Origin: PALSA-612 sp963846915
GTDB lineage: Bacteria; Actinomycetota; Thermoleophilia; Gaiellales; Gaiellaceae
Assembly (NCBI GenBank): GCA_963846915.1
Contig: CAWJXV010000006.1
Span: 124,001 to 188,000 of the forward strand
Length of the DNA: 64,000 bases
Direction: 5' to 3'
Shown: positions 30,759 to 38,904 of the stretch, in pieces
Position numbering within the stretch: position 1 is the stretch's first letter
Layout: each line of letters opens with the position of its first letter
Position numbers and translations under genes: made by a program
The notes under the pieces: model-generated
Told to the model about the DNA's origin: nothing
Database searches by the model: none
Seen by the model: the letters and a program-made list of their open reading frames with translations, nothing else

Positions 30759-30805
30759 TCTAGTACCAGAGGACGACCTGTCGTCGGATCGTGGAGAATC
30801 GCGCG

Positions 30806-32237
30806 GTGCGCCTCGTCGTCGTCGGGCTCGCGCTGGTCGCGTCCGCCACGCTCGCCGCCTCGGCGGCCGCCGGCGACTGGCTGCAGTTCGGCTTCGACTC
30901 CGCACGCAGCAACGCCTCGAGCGGGTCGACCGGCATCACGGCGGCCAACGTCGGCAGCCTCGTCCGCCAGCAGGTGAAGCTCGACGGCGTCGCCGACTCG
31001 TCGGCCGCCTACCTCCGCGGCGTCAGGGTCGACGGGGCGACGCACGACACGTTCTTCGTCACGACGAGCTACGGCCGCACCTACGCCATCGACGCGGACT
31101 CCGGAGCGATCCTGTGGCAGTTCGTCCCGACCGGAATCGGGAGCTTCGAGCACTCGGCGCAGATCACCGAGTCGTCGCCGCTCGTCGATCCCGACCGTAC
31201 GTCGATCTACACGGCGTCGCCGGACGGGAAGATCCACAGGTTGGCGGTGTCGGACGGGTCGGAGACGACGACCGGCAACTGGCCGGCGTCGGTGACCCTC
31301 GATGCGAAACACGAGAAGATCGCCTCCGCGCTCAACCTCTCCGGCAACCTCGTCCTCGTCGCCGTCGGCAGCTACTTCGGCTTCGCGCCGTACCAGGGGC
31401 ACGTCGTCGCGCTCGACCGCCGGACAGGGCGCATCGTCCACGTCTTCAACGCGAGCTGCAGCAACCGCTCCGGACTTCTCGACCCGACCACCTGCCCCGT
31501 CTCCGGGCCGGGGATGTGGGCCCGCGCGGGCGTGGTCGTCGAGCCCGGCAGCGGCCGGCTCCTCGTCGCCACTGCCAACGGGCTGTGGAACGGCCGCAAC
31601 GCCTGGGCGGACAGCGTGCTCGAGCTGAGCCCCGACGCCGGCAAGCTGATCCAGTCCTACACGCCTGCGAACCAGTCCCATCTCGGCCTCGACGACCTCG
31701 ACCTCGGGAGCACCGCGCCGGCGATCCTGACCGCGCACGTGGCGCTGCAGGGCGGCAAGGACGGCAAGCTGCGCCTGCTCGACCTCGATCGGCTGAACGG
31801 CAGGACGCGCGCGCCCGGGAAGCTCGGCGGCGAACTGCAGCTCCTGTCCGCACCGAGGGGCAGGGAAGTGCTGACGGCGCCCGCCGTCTGGCATTCGGGA
31901 GGGCGCGTCTGGGCGTTCGTCGCCACGTTCTCCGCCATCGCCGCCTACCACCTGGTCGCCGGCCCGAAGCCGCGGCTGCAGCGGGCGTGGGAGACGGGGA
32001 TCGGCGGCTCGAGCCCGATCGTCGCCGGCGGACTGCTCTACGTCTACAGCCCGCTCGACGGGCTCGCTGAACGTCTTCAACCCGAGCTCCGGCAAGCGGA
32101 TCGCGCAGCTCGACGCAGGGCTCGGGCACTGGAACTCGCCGATCGTCGCCGACGGCCGGATCGCACTGCCGGAAGGTGACGCCAACCGCCACTCCTCGAC
32201 GAGCGTGCTGGACATCTACAGGCTGCCCGGGCGCTGA
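30806..32237 (+). pseudogene. Secreted PQQ-like beta-propeller protein with a one-base frameshift
   Basis: Exported protein with a signal peptide (VRLVVVGLALVASATLAASA) and repeated blades of the PQQ/quinoprotein type: TYAIDADSGAILWQF, GHVVALDRRTGRIVHVF and GKLRLLDLD. At the GGG run 32060-32062 one surplus base throws the frame. In the shifted frame the expected last blade continues (SLNVFNPSSGKRIAQLDAG, then NSPIVADGRIALPEG) to the stop at 32235-32237. The intact product would be about 477 aa. Start is GTG 30806, 6 nt after GAGAAT, with GTG 30791 as alternative. The break is likely an assembly indel. Ligand unknown; PQQ binding itself is not established. Confidence 0.75.
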
Positions 32238-32273
32238 CTCGTACCCGTGCATGAGCCGCGTTACGATGCCCGC

Positions 32274-32486
32274 GTGCGACTCCGGCGGATCAAGCTCCGG
32301 TTGCGCCCGCTGAACGAGGCCGAGGCCTACGCGCGTTGTCACGGGCCGCGCGGTGCCGACGTCAAGATCGTCCACCTGGAGCCCAAGCGGCCCCGCTACG
32401 AGATGCCGGTCACCGGCGAGGATCTCCGCCGCTCGTTCGAGGTCAAGCTCGACGAGCGCGAGCCGCACGAGCAAGCGGGCGTTTGA
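32274..32486 (+). CDS. Small hypothetical protein
   Basis: 70-aa basic protein of unknown function (RIKLRLRPLNEAEAYARCHG at the start, DVKIVHLEPKR in the middle). TACGAT (32262-32267) lies 6 nt before GTG 32274, as at other leaderless genes here, which is why this start was chosen over the ATG at 32250. Its stop overlaps the TTG start of the dehydrogenase gene (TTGA), so the two form an operon. Confidence 0.6.
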   Translation: MRLRRIKLRLRPLNEAEAYARCHGPRGADVKIVHLEPKRPRYEMPVTGEDLRRSFEVKLDEREPHEQAGV

Positions 32487-33397
32487 CGACCGAGCCGGGC
32501 ACGACGCGCGTCGGCTGGATCGGCACCGGCGTGATGGGCCTCTCAATGTGCGGCCACGTCCTCGACGCCGGCTACGACGTCACGGTGCACAACCGCACGC
32601 GAGACCGAGCTCAGCCGCTGCTGGAGCGGGGCGCGACCTGGGCGGACACGCCCGGCGCCGTCGCGGCCGCGTCGGACGTGGTCTGCTCGATCGTGGGCTA
32701 TCCCGGCGACGTGCGGGAGGTGCTCCTCGGCGACGACGGCGCCCTGAGCGGCGCCGCTGCCGGGTCGGTGCTCGTCGACCTGACGACGAGCGAACCCTCG
32801 CTCGCGGTCGAGATCGCCGGGGCCGCCGCGGCAAAGGGCGTCGCCTCCGTGGACGCACCCGTCTCGGGCGGAGACGTCGGCGCCCGCAACGCGACGCTGT
32901 CGATCATGGTCGGCGGCGACGAGGAGGCGGTCGAGCGCGTCCGGCCGCTCTTCGAGACGTTCGGCAAGACGATCGTCCGCCAGGGCGGGCCCGGCGCCGG
33001 CCAGCACACGAAGATGGTCAACCAGACGCTGATCGCGGGCGCGATGATCGGCGTCTGCGAGGCGCTGCTCTACGCCTACCGTGCCGGGCTCGACCTCGAG
33101 ACCGTGCTCAGCTCCGTCGAGCCGGGCGCGGCAGGCTCATGGTCGTTGACGAACTACGCGCCGCGGATGCTGAGGGGCGACTTCGAGCCCGGTTTCGTCG
33201 TCGAGCACTTCGTCAAGGACATGGGCATCGCCCTCGCCGAGGCGAGGCGGATGAACCTGTCTCTCCCCGGGCTCGCGCTCGTCCAGCAGCTGTACGTCGC
33301 CCTGATGGCCCAGGGGCAGGGTCGCAAGGGAACCCAGTCCCTCATCCTCGCGCTCGCCAGCCTCTCCAACGTGGACTGGTCCGCTCGGTCGACGTAG
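32483..33397 (+). CDS. 3-hydroxyisobutyrate dehydrogenase-family protein
   Basis: 304-aa NAD(P)-dependent beta-hydroxyacid dehydrogenase. The Rossmann motif GWIGTGVMGLSMCGHVLDAG is at about residues 10-29, the substrate motif DAPVSGGDVGA is near 131, and the catalytic lysine lies in GAGQHTKMVNQ. The length matches HIBADH, tartronate-semialdehyde reductase and GLYR-like enzymes; which substrate it uses cannot be told. The TTG start overlaps the previous stop. Convergent with a small minus-strand gene that overlaps its last 56 nt. Confidence 0.88.
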   Translation: MTTEPGTTRVGWIGTGVMGLSMCGHVLDAGYDVTVHNRTRDRAQPLLERGATWADTPGAVAAASDVVCSIVGYPGDVREVLLGDDGALSGAAAGSVLVDLTTSEPSLAVEIAGAAAAKGVASVDAPVSGGDVGARNATLSIMVGGDEEAVERVRPLFETFGKTIVRQGGPGAGQHTKMVNQTLIAGAMIGVCEALLYAYRAGLDLETVLSSVEPGAAGSWSLTNYAPRMLRGDFEPGFVVEHFVKDMGIALAEARRMNLSLPGLALVQQLYVALMAQGQGRKGTQSLILALASLSNVDWSARST

Positions 33398-33554
33398 CGC
33401 ACCGGCAGACCCTGTCGCCGAGCTCGCGCCGCTCGAACCGGAGCCCGCAGCGGTGGCACGTCGGCGGGAGGATCTGTGCCCGGACGAGCAGTCCGCGGAG
33501 GAGGACGATCCAGAGCATCGCCCAGGGGACGAGGAGCCAGGGCTGCGTGATCAC
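33342..33554 (-). CDS. Small membrane protein with cysteine-rich tail
   Basis: About 70 aa, from GTG 33554. A single membrane helix (QPWLLVPWAMLWIVLLRGLL) is followed by a cytoplasmic-type zinc-ribbon-like segment: CHRCGLRF, then RVCRC. No family was recognised. It overlaps the end of the dehydrogenase gene on the other strand by 56 nt, so the true C terminus may be shorter. Gene-like composition but only moderate support. Confidence 0.45.
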   Translation of the reverse strand: MITQPWLLVPWAMLWIVLLRGLLVRAQILPPTCHRCGLRFERRELGDRVCRCATSTERTSPRWRGWRARG

Positions 33555-33641
33555 ACTTCCGCTATCGGCAGCCCGCCGGCGGGTGTTGAGCGCTGGTGGG
33601 GGATCGGCAGGTCGCGGGAGGCGGCTGGCTAGAATGAGCCG

Positions 33642-33887
33642 GTGAGCTGGGTGTTCGTCGGGTTGCTGGCCGGCGCCGTTCTCGTCCTGATCGGTGCCGA
33701 ATGGCCCCGGCTCAGCAACCGGATCGGCATCGAGGAGCGGCTCGAGGCGCGCGAGCGCCGCGCCCGCGCCGACCGCAAGGCGAAGCTCCACGTCGTGCGG
33801 GACGACTCGGAGGAGTTCGAGGCCAGCGTCCGCCGCGACCTCGACCGGCTGCCGACGATCGAGAAGAAGCCCGATCCGCGCCGCTAA
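33642..33887 (+). CDS. Small single-pass membrane protein
   Basis: 81-aa protein with an N-terminal helix (VFVGLLAGAVLVLIGAEW) and a charged helical tail (IEERLEARERRARADRKAKL) that could form a coiled coil. TAGAAT (33630-33635) lies 6 nt before GTG 33642, a clear leaderless-type start. Function unknown. Confidence 0.65.
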   Translation: MSWVFVGLLAGAVLVLIGAEWPRLSNRIGIEERLEARERRARADRKAKLHVVRDDSEEFEASVRRDLDRLPTIEKKPDPRR

Positions 33888-34233
33888 GCGTGGGGAAATC
33901 CATGGTTCCCCCACGAGCCCCCTCCTTTCGCGGGCGCGTGGCGGATCGCAGTAGCGCTCCGGCGAGAGCGCGGTCTCGCCTGCGCGTGCGACGTTTGCGC
34001 CGCCCGATCCTGCGAGCTGGAACCAGCGCTACCGGTTGACGGCCTCCGGCATCGGGCTCGTCGTCACGCCGAGGACTCACGTCTGGGCCAGCGTTCGGGA
34101 ATGTCCGCTGAAGAAGTGACGCTGGATCTGGCGGGAACCGATGAGTTTTCGCTGGCCTGCCAGTCTCTACTGGCGTGCGGATCCGGCACCGCCCAGAAGT
34201 TCTCGCCCTGCCGCAACGACCCCAGGAGGCCGC
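33888..34233 (+). other. Intergenic stretch at the edge of the accessory region
   Basis: About 350 nt without a supported gene. It includes the minus-strand TCAGCGGACATTCC motif (34098-34111) and, at the end, the AGGAGG ribosome binding site (34224-34229) of the peptidase gene. No RNA gene was recognised. Confidence 0.5.
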
Positions 34234-34935
34234 ATGAAGCTTCTGCTCACGTCCGCTGGCATCAAGAACCCGAGCATCGAGAGCGCACTGGTCGACCTCC
34301 TGGGCAAGCCGATCAGCGAGGCCAGCGCCCTCTGCATTCCCACCGCGATGTACGGCCACCCATGGGTCGGGCCGGGCGTGAAGGCATGGGAGTTCATCAG
34401 CGGACGAGAGCCCAGCTGCCCCATGTGCGAGTTGCGGTGGAAGTCCGTGGGAGTGCTGGAGCTGACCGCGCTGCCCAGCATCGACGAAGAACGTTGGGTT
34501 CCTTTGGTTCAGGAGACCGATGTCCTGCTGGTCTCAGGTGGCGATGCCTTGTATCTGTGCCACTGGATGAGGGAGTCCGGACTGGCGGACCTCTTGCCAT
34601 CGCTGGACGAAACGGTCTGGGTGGGAATGAGCGCCGGGAGCATGGTCATGACCCCCAGGATCGGGGGGAGCTTCGTCGGCTGGAAGCCGCCCACCGGCGG
34701 CGACAGCACGCTCGGACTCGTCGACTTCTCGATCTTCCCGCACCTGGATAACGAGGATCTACCGCAGAACACGATCGCCGGTGCAGAACAGTGGGCCGCC
34801 GGCTTGTCGGGTCCGGCGTACGCGATCGACGACGAGACCGCCATCAAAGTGGTCGACGACACCGTCGAAGTCGTCACCGAGGGGCACTGGAAACTGTTTA
34901 CCCCCCAACACCAGCTCGAGCGCAGTCGGGGGTAA
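34234..34935 (+). CDS. Peptidase E-like protein (S51 family)
   Basis: 233-aa cytoplasmic protein of the S51 family, related to the aspartyl dipeptidase PepE and to cyanophycinase. The nucleophile elbow is VGMSAGSMVM, preceded by the glycine-rich VLLVSGGDALYL. The C-terminal histidine region is DFSIFPHLDNEDLP. The perfect AGGAGG at 34224-34229, 4 nt before ATG 34234, decides the start. The gene is flanked 1.0 kb apart by two copies of a 14-nt motif (34098-34111 and 35101-35114), so it may have been inserted as a unit. Confidence 0.85.
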   Translation: MKLLLTSAGIKNPSIESALVDLLGKPISEASALCIPTAMYGHPWVGPGVKAWEFISGREPSCPMCELRWKSVGVLELTALPSIDEERWVPLVQETDVLLVSGGDALYLCHWMRESGLADLLPSLDETVWVGMSAGSMVMTPRIGGSFVGWKPPTGGDSTLGLVDFSIFPHLDNEDLPQNTIAGAEQWAAGLSGPAYAIDDETAIKVVDDTVEVVTEGHWKLFTPQHQLERSRG

Positions 34936-35040
34936 TCGGATTGGGAACGGGCCGTCGCGGTGCCCGTGTACCACTCGATGTCCTCTGAAGCTCGGTCGTC
35001 GACGCGTCCTCACGCGAGGAAGCCGCTGCGCCACGGGCGA

Positions 35041-35068
35041 GTAGTCAGGGTAAGGGAACTCTGTAGTT
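35041..35068 (+). repeat. Dispersed repeat copy A
   Basis: GTAGTC, a 16-nt core (AGGGTAAGGGAACTCT), then GTAGTT. The most divergent and shortest of five same-orientation copies. It lies 51 nt downstream of the cupin gene stop on the minus strand. Confidence 0.8.
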
Positions 35069-35119
35069 AGGGAGAGAACCCACGCCTCCCGGACTGTGCG
35101 GGGATGTCCCTTGAAGAAT

Positions 35120-35674
35120 CTAGCTCCAGGGCAGGCGGGACCAGTACGGTGGCCGCTCTCGTCGGAACCGCTCGGCCGTCGCATATGCCTGCCCAGGATC
35201 AGTTGTCTCCTTCTCGACGCTCGCGCCGTAGCGCGCCGCGAGCTCCGACACCGGGTAGCGCACGTCCGGGCCCAAGTGTGCGCCGACCATCAGGATCACG
35301 CATGGCCCGTCGCCAGCCCCCACGAAGGCGTGCTCCGTCCAGGGCGGCGAGTGGAAGAAGTCCCAGGGTCGGAGGCGTCGCTCCTCACCCTCGACGAGCA
35401 GCCTGCACTCGCCTGCCAGAACGAGGAACGCCTCCTGGTTCGACTCGGCGTGATAGGTGCTGCTCTGGTCCGGCTCGAGAACGGTGATGTTGATCCCGAG
35501 CTGCGCGAACTCGATCGGGGGTTCGCCGTACTCGTTCGCGAACCAGCACGCCGCGCCTCTCGTCTCCGAAGAGAACCACTGGGCATCGCGCACGTTGACC
35601 ACGAACCAGCCCTCCGTGACTGGTGCAAGGCCGGAGCCGGAGTCCTCAAGTCGCGCTTCGTCCACGAACCACAT
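35120..35674 (-). CDS. Cupin-domain protein
   Basis: 184-aa protein with a single cupin barrel. Motif 1 is recognisable in SSTYHAESNQEAFLVLAGEC (metal-type His and Glu) and motif 2 in DFFHSPPWTEHAFVG. The N-terminal VTEGWFVVNVRDAQW block is common in cupins annotated as mannose-6-phosphate-isomerase-like. Function unknown. ATG 35674 is preferred because the frame upstream (to 35722) runs into repeat copy B. Repeat copies B and A lie just before and after the gene, giving it a cassette-like arrangement. Confidence 0.8.
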   Translation of the reverse strand: MWFVDEARLEDSGSGLAPVTEGWFVVNVRDAQWFSSETRGAACWFANEYGEPPIEFAQLGINITVLEPDQSSTYHAESNQEAFLVLAGECRLLVEGEERRLRPWDFFHSPPWTEHAFVGAGDGPCVILMVGAHLGPDVRYPVSELAARYGASVEKETTDPGQAYATAERFRRERPPYWSRLPWS

Positions 35675-35704
35675 TCTCGCAGCCCACGCGATGCGTGCTC
35701 GAGC

Positions 35705-35734
35705 GAAGTCAGGAGTAACCACAACTCTGTAGTT
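35705..35734 (+). repeat. Dispersed repeat copy B
   Basis: GAAGTC, an 18-nt core (AGGAGTAACCACAACTCT), then GTAGTT. It lies between the nucleotidyltransferase stop (33 nt away) and the cupin start (30 nt away). Confidence 0.8.
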
Positions 35735-35767
35735 ACTAGGCAGACGCCGGACACCGACCGCGCAGCA

Positions 35768-36439
35768 TCAGCCGCCCGCGCGGTCGAGGAGTGTTCTCAC
35801 GGCTGCGTCGTCGTAGGCGACATGGGCTCCCCGCTCGCGCGCCCACTGTGCGGCGGCTGGCTTCGAGCAGTGGACTCGCTCCTCATGAAACCGCCAGATA
35901 CGACAGGCGGTCAGCGCCACGAGTTCTCGGTCGGGCGCGTCATCCGCGATCGTCTTCCACCTGGTCAAGACGGCGGCTCCGACCTCATCAACCCACTCAT
36001 CCGGAACTGGGCCGATCACGTCCGAGCGGCCGAGTTGGCTGCACACCGAGAACTCGACTAAAAGATTAGCTTCCTCGGTGTCGCGTTCCACCTCGAACCG
36101 ATCGCCGTAGTCCGAGATCCCGAGCGCCAGCTGCGGCCTGCGTCTTGGCCGTGCCGCCACCGCGTACCGCACGACGCGTAGATCGAACTCGCCTGGCTCC
36201 TGGCTCCACGCCTGCTCGACCGCTTCCACGAGCCCGTCGGTTGGTGCGTCGCTCAGCACGAGCAGATCCACGTCACTCTTGCCGGGCTGGTAGTCGCCCA
36301 ACGCGAGCGACCCGGTGACGATCACCGTCGCGTCCGGAAGCACAGTCGTGCAGGCCGCTGCCAACCGATCCAGGAGCATCCCAAAAAGAAGACGTGCCAG
36401 GAAGACTCGCCGATCACTCTCTGCTTCCGGATGCGGCAT
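35768..36439 (-). CDS. Aminoglycoside adenylyltransferase-like nucleotidyltransferase
   Basis: 223-aa protein with the nucleotidyltransferase signature GSLALGDYQPGKSDVDLLVL at about residues 43-62; the two Asp residues bind metal. The C-terminal half (DEWVDEVGAAVLTRW, then ELVALTACRIWRF) matches the helical domain of ANT(9)/ANT(3'')-like and related enzymes. It may modify an antibiotic or another small molecule; resistance is not demonstrated. Divergent from the YdeI-like gene, with starts 24 nt apart, and followed at 33 nt by repeat copy B. Confidence 0.8.
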   Translation of the reverse strand: MPHPEAESDRRVFLARLLFGMLLDRLAAACTTVLPDATVIVTGSLALGDYQPGKSDVDLLVLSDAPTDGLVEAVEQAWSQEPGEFDLRVVRYAVAARPRRRPQLALGISDYGDRFEVERDTEEANLLVEFSVCSQLGRSDVIGPVPDEWVDEVGAAVLTRWKTIADDAPDRELVALTACRIWRFHEERVHCSKPAAAQWARERGAHVAYDDAAVRTLLDRAGG

Positions 36440-36463
36440 GAGTGGTCCTGCCAGACTGGGATC

Positions 36464-37051
36464 GTGGCGGACACGGCGGAGTTAGTCGTTCGCGATGCTG
36501 CACGTTGGCGCGCCTGGCTGGCGAAGCATCATGAGTCGCCGGTTGGCGTGTGGCTGGTGCTGGCCAAAAAAGGGACGGTCGAACCGACCGGTCTCAACCA
36601 CGATCAAGCCCTTGAGGAAGCACTCTGCCATGGCTGGATCGACGGCCAGCTCCGCCGCCGCGACTCCGGCACCTACTTCCAGCGTTTCAGTCGCCGCCGG
36701 CCACGCAGCCGCTGGTCGAGGCGAAACATCGAGCTAGCCGAGCGGTTACTCGCCGAGGGTCGCATGCATCCCGCCGGGATCGTCGAGCTGGAGCGCGCGA
36801 GAGCTGACGGCCGGTCCGAAGCCGCCTACGCCGGCTCTGCCAGCATCGAGGTGCCTCCCGATCTCGAAGCTGCGCTGGCCGCCGAGCCGAACGCGCATGA
36901 GATGTTCGTGAAGCTAAGCCGCCAAAACCGCTACGCGATCCTCTATCGGATCGGCAACGCCAAGCGGGCCGAGACGCGAGAGCGCCGCATCACACACTTT
37001 GTCGAGATGCTCACCAGGGGCGAGACCGTCTACCCGCAAGAACGCACCTAA
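36464..37051 (+). CDS. YdeI/OmpD-associated family protein
   Basis: 195-aa protein of the YdeI family. The N-terminal block DAARWRAWLAKHHESPVGVW and LEEALCHGWIDGQL are characteristic, as is the C-terminal helical RQNRYAILYRIGNAKRAETR (bacteriocin-protection-like). The biochemical function of the family is not established. GTG 36464 is chosen over the upstream frame because it leaves a short divergent promoter space to the nucleotidyltransferase. The only plus-strand gene between repeat copies B and C. Confidence 0.8.
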   Translation: MADTAELVVRDAARWRAWLAKHHESPVGVWLVLAKKGTVEPTGLNHDQALEEALCHGWIDGQLRRRDSGTYFQRFSRRRPRSRWSRRNIELAERLLAEGRMHPAGIVELERARADGRSEAAYAGSASIEVPPDLEAALAAEPNAHEMFVKLSRQNRYAILYRIGNAKRAETRERRITHFVEMLTRGETVYPQERT

Positions 37052-37057
37052 TCGCCG

Positions 37058-37321
37058 TCAGACCTCAGAACCCATGCCTGCCGCGAGCATTCGTCGATGG
37101 CCTCCGAGCGCGTTCTCGATCTGAGAGGCTAGATCGTCGATCCAGCTCGGCCATTGCTCTTGGGCTACTTCGTAGCCGAGCAGCTCCGCGAGCGTGCTGT
37201 TCAGCGGTGTCCCGATGAACTCTGCCCCGGGATCATCCTTGATCCGGAGATGCCAATACCTCGCGTCCGCGGTTCGCTCGGCCTCGATCGTGCGACCATC
37301 AGGTAGGCGGTAGTGCGGCAC
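37058..37321 (-). CDS. Small hypothetical protein
   Basis: 87-aa protein of unknown function, with an N-terminal YRLPDGRTIEAERT beta hairpin and a helical IDDLASQIENALGGHRRM C-terminal part. Convergent with the YdeI-like gene, 6 nt apart. No repeat lies directly after it, unlike the neighbouring minus-strand genes. ATG at 37321. Confidence 0.5.
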   Translation of the reverse strand: MPHYRLPDGRTIEAERTADARYWHLRIKDDPGAEFIGTPLNSTLAELLGYEVAQEQWPSWIDDLASQIENALGGHRRMLAAGMGSEV

Positions 37322-37387
37322 GAGACTCCGAATCTAGCGGTCAGGCGAGAGGAGCCACGCCTGCACGAGCGTACTGCCCCTTGGGAA

Positions 37388-37417
37388 GTAGTCAGGGGTA
37401 AACGCAACTCTGTAGTC
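37388..37417 (+). repeat. Dispersed repeat copy C
   Basis: GTAGTC, an 18-nt core (AGGGGTAAACGCAACTCT), then GTAGTC; treated here as the consensus copy. It lies 52 nt downstream of the VOC gene stop on the minus strand. Confidence 0.85.
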
Positions 37418-37469
37418 AGCGGCAGGACGCCGGGGCGGGCGAACGTGCGCGAAGCGAAGCGGCGGCGAG

Positions 37470-37850
37470 CTAGTGCTCGGGTGCGTGACAGACCGCTTCG
37501 ACGTTGTGGCCGTCGAGGTCGATCACGTAGCTGCTGTAGTAGGTCTCGTGGTAATGGGGCCGGAGCCCTGGCGCGCCGTTGTTCGTTCCTCCTGCGTCGA
37601 GCGCAGCGGTGTGGAACGCGTCGACCGTCGCTCGATCGGGCGCCGCGAAGGCAAGGTGCAGCGGTGCCGTCGATTCGCCCTGTCTGATGAAGAAGTCGAC
37701 GCGTCCTGGCGGTCCCCATCCGATGCCTCCCCACGCCTCAACTTCCTCGACGCCGAACGGTGCGAGCGCCCTGCGGTAGAAGCTCCGGCTCGCCTCAAGA
37801 TCCCGAACCGGAAGTGTGAGGTGATCGATGAAGACCTCAGCCTTTGACAT
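37470..37850 (-). CDS. VOC (glyoxalase-like) family protein
   Basis: 126-aa vicinal-oxygen-chelate protein: IDHLTLPVRDLEASRSFY at the start, PLHLAFAAPDRATVDAFH in the middle and YVIDLDGHNVEAVCHAPE at the end. Metal-ligand-type residues are His in DHLTL, His in LHLAF and Glu in NVEAV. Substrate unknown. It sits between repeat copies D (upstream) and C (downstream) as a single-gene unit. Confidence 0.85.
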   Translation of the reverse strand: MSKAEVFIDHLTLPVRDLEASRSFYRRALAPFGVEEVEAWGGIGWGPPGRVDFFIRQGESTAPLHLAFAAPDRATVDAFHTAALDAGGTNNGAPGLRPHYHETYYSSYVIDLDGHNVEAVCHAPEH

Positions 37851-37957
37851 CCTGGTCCGTCTCGATTTGCATTATTTACCAGAGCGTTCGATCTCTCGGG
37901 GTCGAGCAGTACGCCGCGTACTAGCCAAGCGTCGACGCCGCGAGCGTGCCGTCCTGC

Positions 37958-37987
37958 GTAGTCAGGGGTAAACGCAACTCCGTAGTC
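37958..37987 (+). repeat. Dispersed repeat copy D
   Basis: GTAGTC, an 18-nt core (AGGGGTAAACGCAACTCC), then GTAGTC. It differs from copy C at one core position. It lies between the VOC start and the truncated membrane-protein gene. Confidence 0.85.
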
Positions 37988-38097
37988 GCCGAGAAGATCG
38001 GCTGAAGGCTCCGGCCAGGGCCGAGCCGCAATGATTTTCGGAGGCCGGCGTAGCCACCTCTGCTGAGTACGCGCACCCCAATGGCCGGTCCTGGCAG

Positions 38098-38407
38098 AGC
38101 ATGGCATTTCATCAGCCGGCAGGAGCCTGGGCCGGGGCTCGGGAAGCTCGTGCCGGGCCCAGAGGAGGCCGGTCAACGTCACGGGGACGGTGGCGAGCCA
38201 GATGATCACCCCGCTGGCCAGGACCCACGGCGTAGATCCGAACGCCCGCGCAATGAGGCCCGCGATGGCGACGGCAAGTACGAGGTACCCCATGCGAAGG
38301 GCCCAGACGGCCATCCTCCAGTGTCCGTTGTGCTGTAGCTCCGGCGGCTCCTCCATGCCAGGAATCTCGTACGGGGGCACAGTTCCGCGATCCCTGCGCG
38401 AGCTCAC
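38098..38407 (-). pseudogene. Small membrane protein with disrupted C terminus
   Basis: The conserved-looking part has a PPYEIPGMEEPPELQHNG N terminus and two membrane helices (MAVWALRMGYLVLAVAIAGL and STPWVLASGVIIWLATVPVT), ending in LLWARHELPEPRPRLL. After that the open frame continues through repeat copy D and across the whole VOC gene on the same strand, which is implausible for a real protein. The true stop has probably been lost by a frameshift or by insertion of foreign sequence near 38100. Start GTG 38407 or GTG 38380. Function unknown. Confidence 0.45.
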
Positions 38408-38484
38408 GTACGCTTGCGGGGATGCCGAGCCTCTCTATCCCCACCTATCACAGCTGAGCGATCGATCACACCGAGCGTGTCTCG

Positions 38485-38652
38485 GTGGCGCTGCAAAAAC
38501 AGGAACTGTGGCGGCAGCTGCGCGATGCCGAAGCCGTGTTGCCTCGGCCGCGCCGGCCGCGCCGGGGCCGCCGTTGGCTCATCGGTAGAACCGCAAGCGC
38601 TCCCGCATCCAGGAACTGGGCGCCTCAACCGGACAGCACAGCATCACGGTGA
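38485..38652 (+). CDS. Possible small basic protein
   Basis: 55-residue frame from GTG 38485, with a helical start (LQKQELWRQLRDAEAVL) and a strongly basic RPRRPRRGRRWLIGR segment. Gene-like in character but with no ribosome binding site and no recognised family. It lies in the 500-nt stretch 38408-38904, which otherwise holds only repeat copy E. Confidence 0.25.
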   Translation: MALQKQELWRQLRDAEAVLPRPRRPRRGRRWLIGRTASAPASRNWAPQPDSTASR

Positions 38653-38670
38653 GCGCTGCGGCCTGGGCGA

Positions 38671-38699
38671 GTAGTCAGGGGTAAAGGCACTCTGTAGTC
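38671..38699 (+). repeat. Dispersed repeat copy E
   Basis: GTAGTC, a 17-nt core (AGGGGTAAAGGCACTCT), then GTAGTC, followed directly by a third GTAGTC at 38701-38706. It lies about 200 nt downstream of the metallo-beta-lactamase gene on the minus strand. The 20 nt before it resemble those before copy A (GCGCTGCG and GGGCGA in both). Confidence 0.8.
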
Positions 38700-38904
38700 G
38701 GTAGTCGCCGACTCGATCCTCTGGGCCGAGTCAGACGACACGGTCGCATGCGCCAGTGTCCGGACTGACGCCAGGGCGCCGCTTGTCTCAGCGTTACGAA
38801 AGGCCGCACGATCGAGCGAAGCGCCGGGTGCGCACGCTGCTAGCGCGAGTCCCGCGCGTCCGCCGCAACGTGGTCTCGAGGACCGAGCTCCGGCTCGCGT
38901 CGTC

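Noticed and set aside
37523..38407. One long 294-codon minus-strand protein
   Set aside because: Its second half overlaps the whole VOC gene on the same strand and reads through a dispersed repeat; only the first 100 or so codons look like protein.
35041..38699. CRISPR array
   Set aside because: The repeats are 0.6-1.7 kb apart with genes between them, and no cas genes are present.
35041..38699. Standard integron attC sites
   Set aside because: The repeat lacks the RYYYAAC/GTTRRRY core boxes and is only 28-30 bp; no integron integrase lies in the window.
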